DNA from: Lysobacter arvi
GTDB lineage: Bacteria; Pseudomonadota; Gammaproteobacteria; Xanthomonadales; Xanthomonadaceae
DNA length: 64,000 bases
Assembly (NCBI GenBank): GCA_031216755.1
Contig: JARUHG010000001.1
Location: forward strand, 434,001-498,000
Reading direction: 5' to 3'
Shown here: positions 63,535 through 64,000 of the stretch, piece after piece
Layout: each line of letters starts with the position of its first letter
Position numbering within the stretch: position 1 is the first letter of the stretch
The notes under the pieces: model-generated
What the model saw: only the letters and a program-made list of their open reading frames with translations
The model's database searches: none
What the model was told of the DNA's origin: nothing
Position numbers and translations under genes: made by a program

Positions 63535-64000
63535 GCAGCTCGAGCCTTCAATCGTTTTTCCAGGGGCGCGTCCGTGGCGGCGATCACCGCGCCGCCAAGG
63601 CAGACCTCGCCGTCGTAAAGCACCAGGGACTGCCCCGGTGTCACCGCGCGTTGCGCACGCGCGAAACGCACCGACAAGGTGCCGTCGTCGCGCACCTCCA
63701 CCTCGCAGGCCTCGTCCGACTGGCGGTAGCGCGTCTGCGCGGTGCACTCGAAGCGCGCCGCTGGCGGACCGCCCGAAATCCAGTGCGCCGCTTCCGACCA
63801 CAAGGCCTGCGAATGCAGCCACACGCTGTCGGCGCCCTGGTCGACGTAGAGCACGTTCTCGGTCACGTCCTTGCCGACGACATACCACGGCGCCGCTTCG
63901 AAGCCGCGCACGCCGCCGATGTTCAGGCCTTCGCGCTGGCCGAGCGTGAAATAGAAAACGCCCGGATGGCGGCCGATGACGCGTCCGTCCGGCGTGCGCA
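63531..64000 (-). CDS. mnmA: tRNA-specific 2-thiouridylase MnmA, C-terminal part (cut by window edge)
   Basis: The last 156 residues of MnmA are present and the 5' part lies beyond the window. [20 protein letters not shown] then LNIGGV is the conserved adaptor motif, and [18 protein letters not shown] begins the C-terminal beta-barrel. MnmA makes the 2-thiouridine at the wobble position of tRNA-Lys, -Glu and -Gln. The stop overlaps the hflD start. Confidence 0.95.
   Translation of the reverse strand, partial: RTPDGRVIGRHPGVFYFTLGQREGLNIGGVRGFEAAPWYVVGKDVTENVLYVDQGADSVWLHSQALWSEAAHWISGGPPAARFECTAQTRYRQSDEACEVEVRDDGTLSVRFARAQRAVTPGQSLVLYDGEVCLGGAVIAATDAPLEKRLKARAA

Overview
The window is a high-GC, gene-dense chromosomal segment. 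It most likely comes from a member of the Xanthomonadaceae close to Lysobacter. The evidence is an rpf/DSF quorum-sensing locus (rpfG-rpfC facing rpfF-rpfB, next to prfB, lysS and the two aconitases), GC-rich codon third positions, an ssrA gene encoding the tag ANDDNYALAA, and the housekeeping neighbourhood smpB, ratA-rnfH, bamE, fur, recN, hrcA, grpE, dnaK, dnaJ, dapB, carAB, greA, recJ.

Layout. 1-3.2 kb: the start of an MgtC-like membrane protein (cut by the window edge), a GlsB/YeaQ membrane protein, a cupin, a GIY-YIG-like protein, a bacterial topoisomerase IB and a small unknown gene. 3.7-15.1 kb: a type I secretion island with one repetitive Ig-like adhesin, its ABC exporter, its HlyD-type adaptor and a TolC-family outer-membrane factor carrying about 500 extra N-terminal low-complexity residues. 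15.2-20.2 kb: a TPR/glycosyltransferase-like gene with an apparent frameshift, tmRNA, a divergent CI/Cro-like regulator pair and a CHASE-PAS histidine kinase. 20.2-30.4 kb: smpB, ratA-rnfH, bamE, fur, recN and the heat-shock operon hrcA-grpE-dnaK-dnaJ, with sequence matches to RpoH promoters before grpE and dnaK. 30.5-39.6 kb: dapB, carA, a four-helix-bundle gene bounded by 23-bp inverted repeats, carB, greA, a phosphoglycerate-mutase-like gene and recJ. 39.6-45.0 kb: a BvgS-like hybrid kinase divergent from a LuxR-type response regulator, followed by a second regulator with a degenerate output domain. 45.3-55.1 kb: a DUF1232 protein, prfB with its programmed frameshift, lysS and the rpf genes. 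55.3-64 kb: a small lipoprotein, acnA with a duplicated 3' end beside it, a vapBC-like pair, acnB, hflD and the end of mnmA.

How the parts work together. RpfF would make the DSF fatty-acid signal, RpfB activates fatty acids and is linked to signal turnover, RpfC senses the signal and RpfG converts it into c-di-GMP hydrolysis. A secreted adhesin with a dedicated type I exporter elsewhere in the same window is a plausible (unproven) biofilm target of such signalling. The heat-shock, ribosome-rescue (ssrA, smpB) and pyrimidine/arginine (carAB) genes are ordinary core functions. The unusual elements are the outer-membrane factor extension, the inverted-repeat-bounded gene between carA and carB, a row of four hairpins before smpB, and the acnA 3'-end relic. 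No rRNA, tRNA, IS element, CRISPR array or complete prophage was seen.
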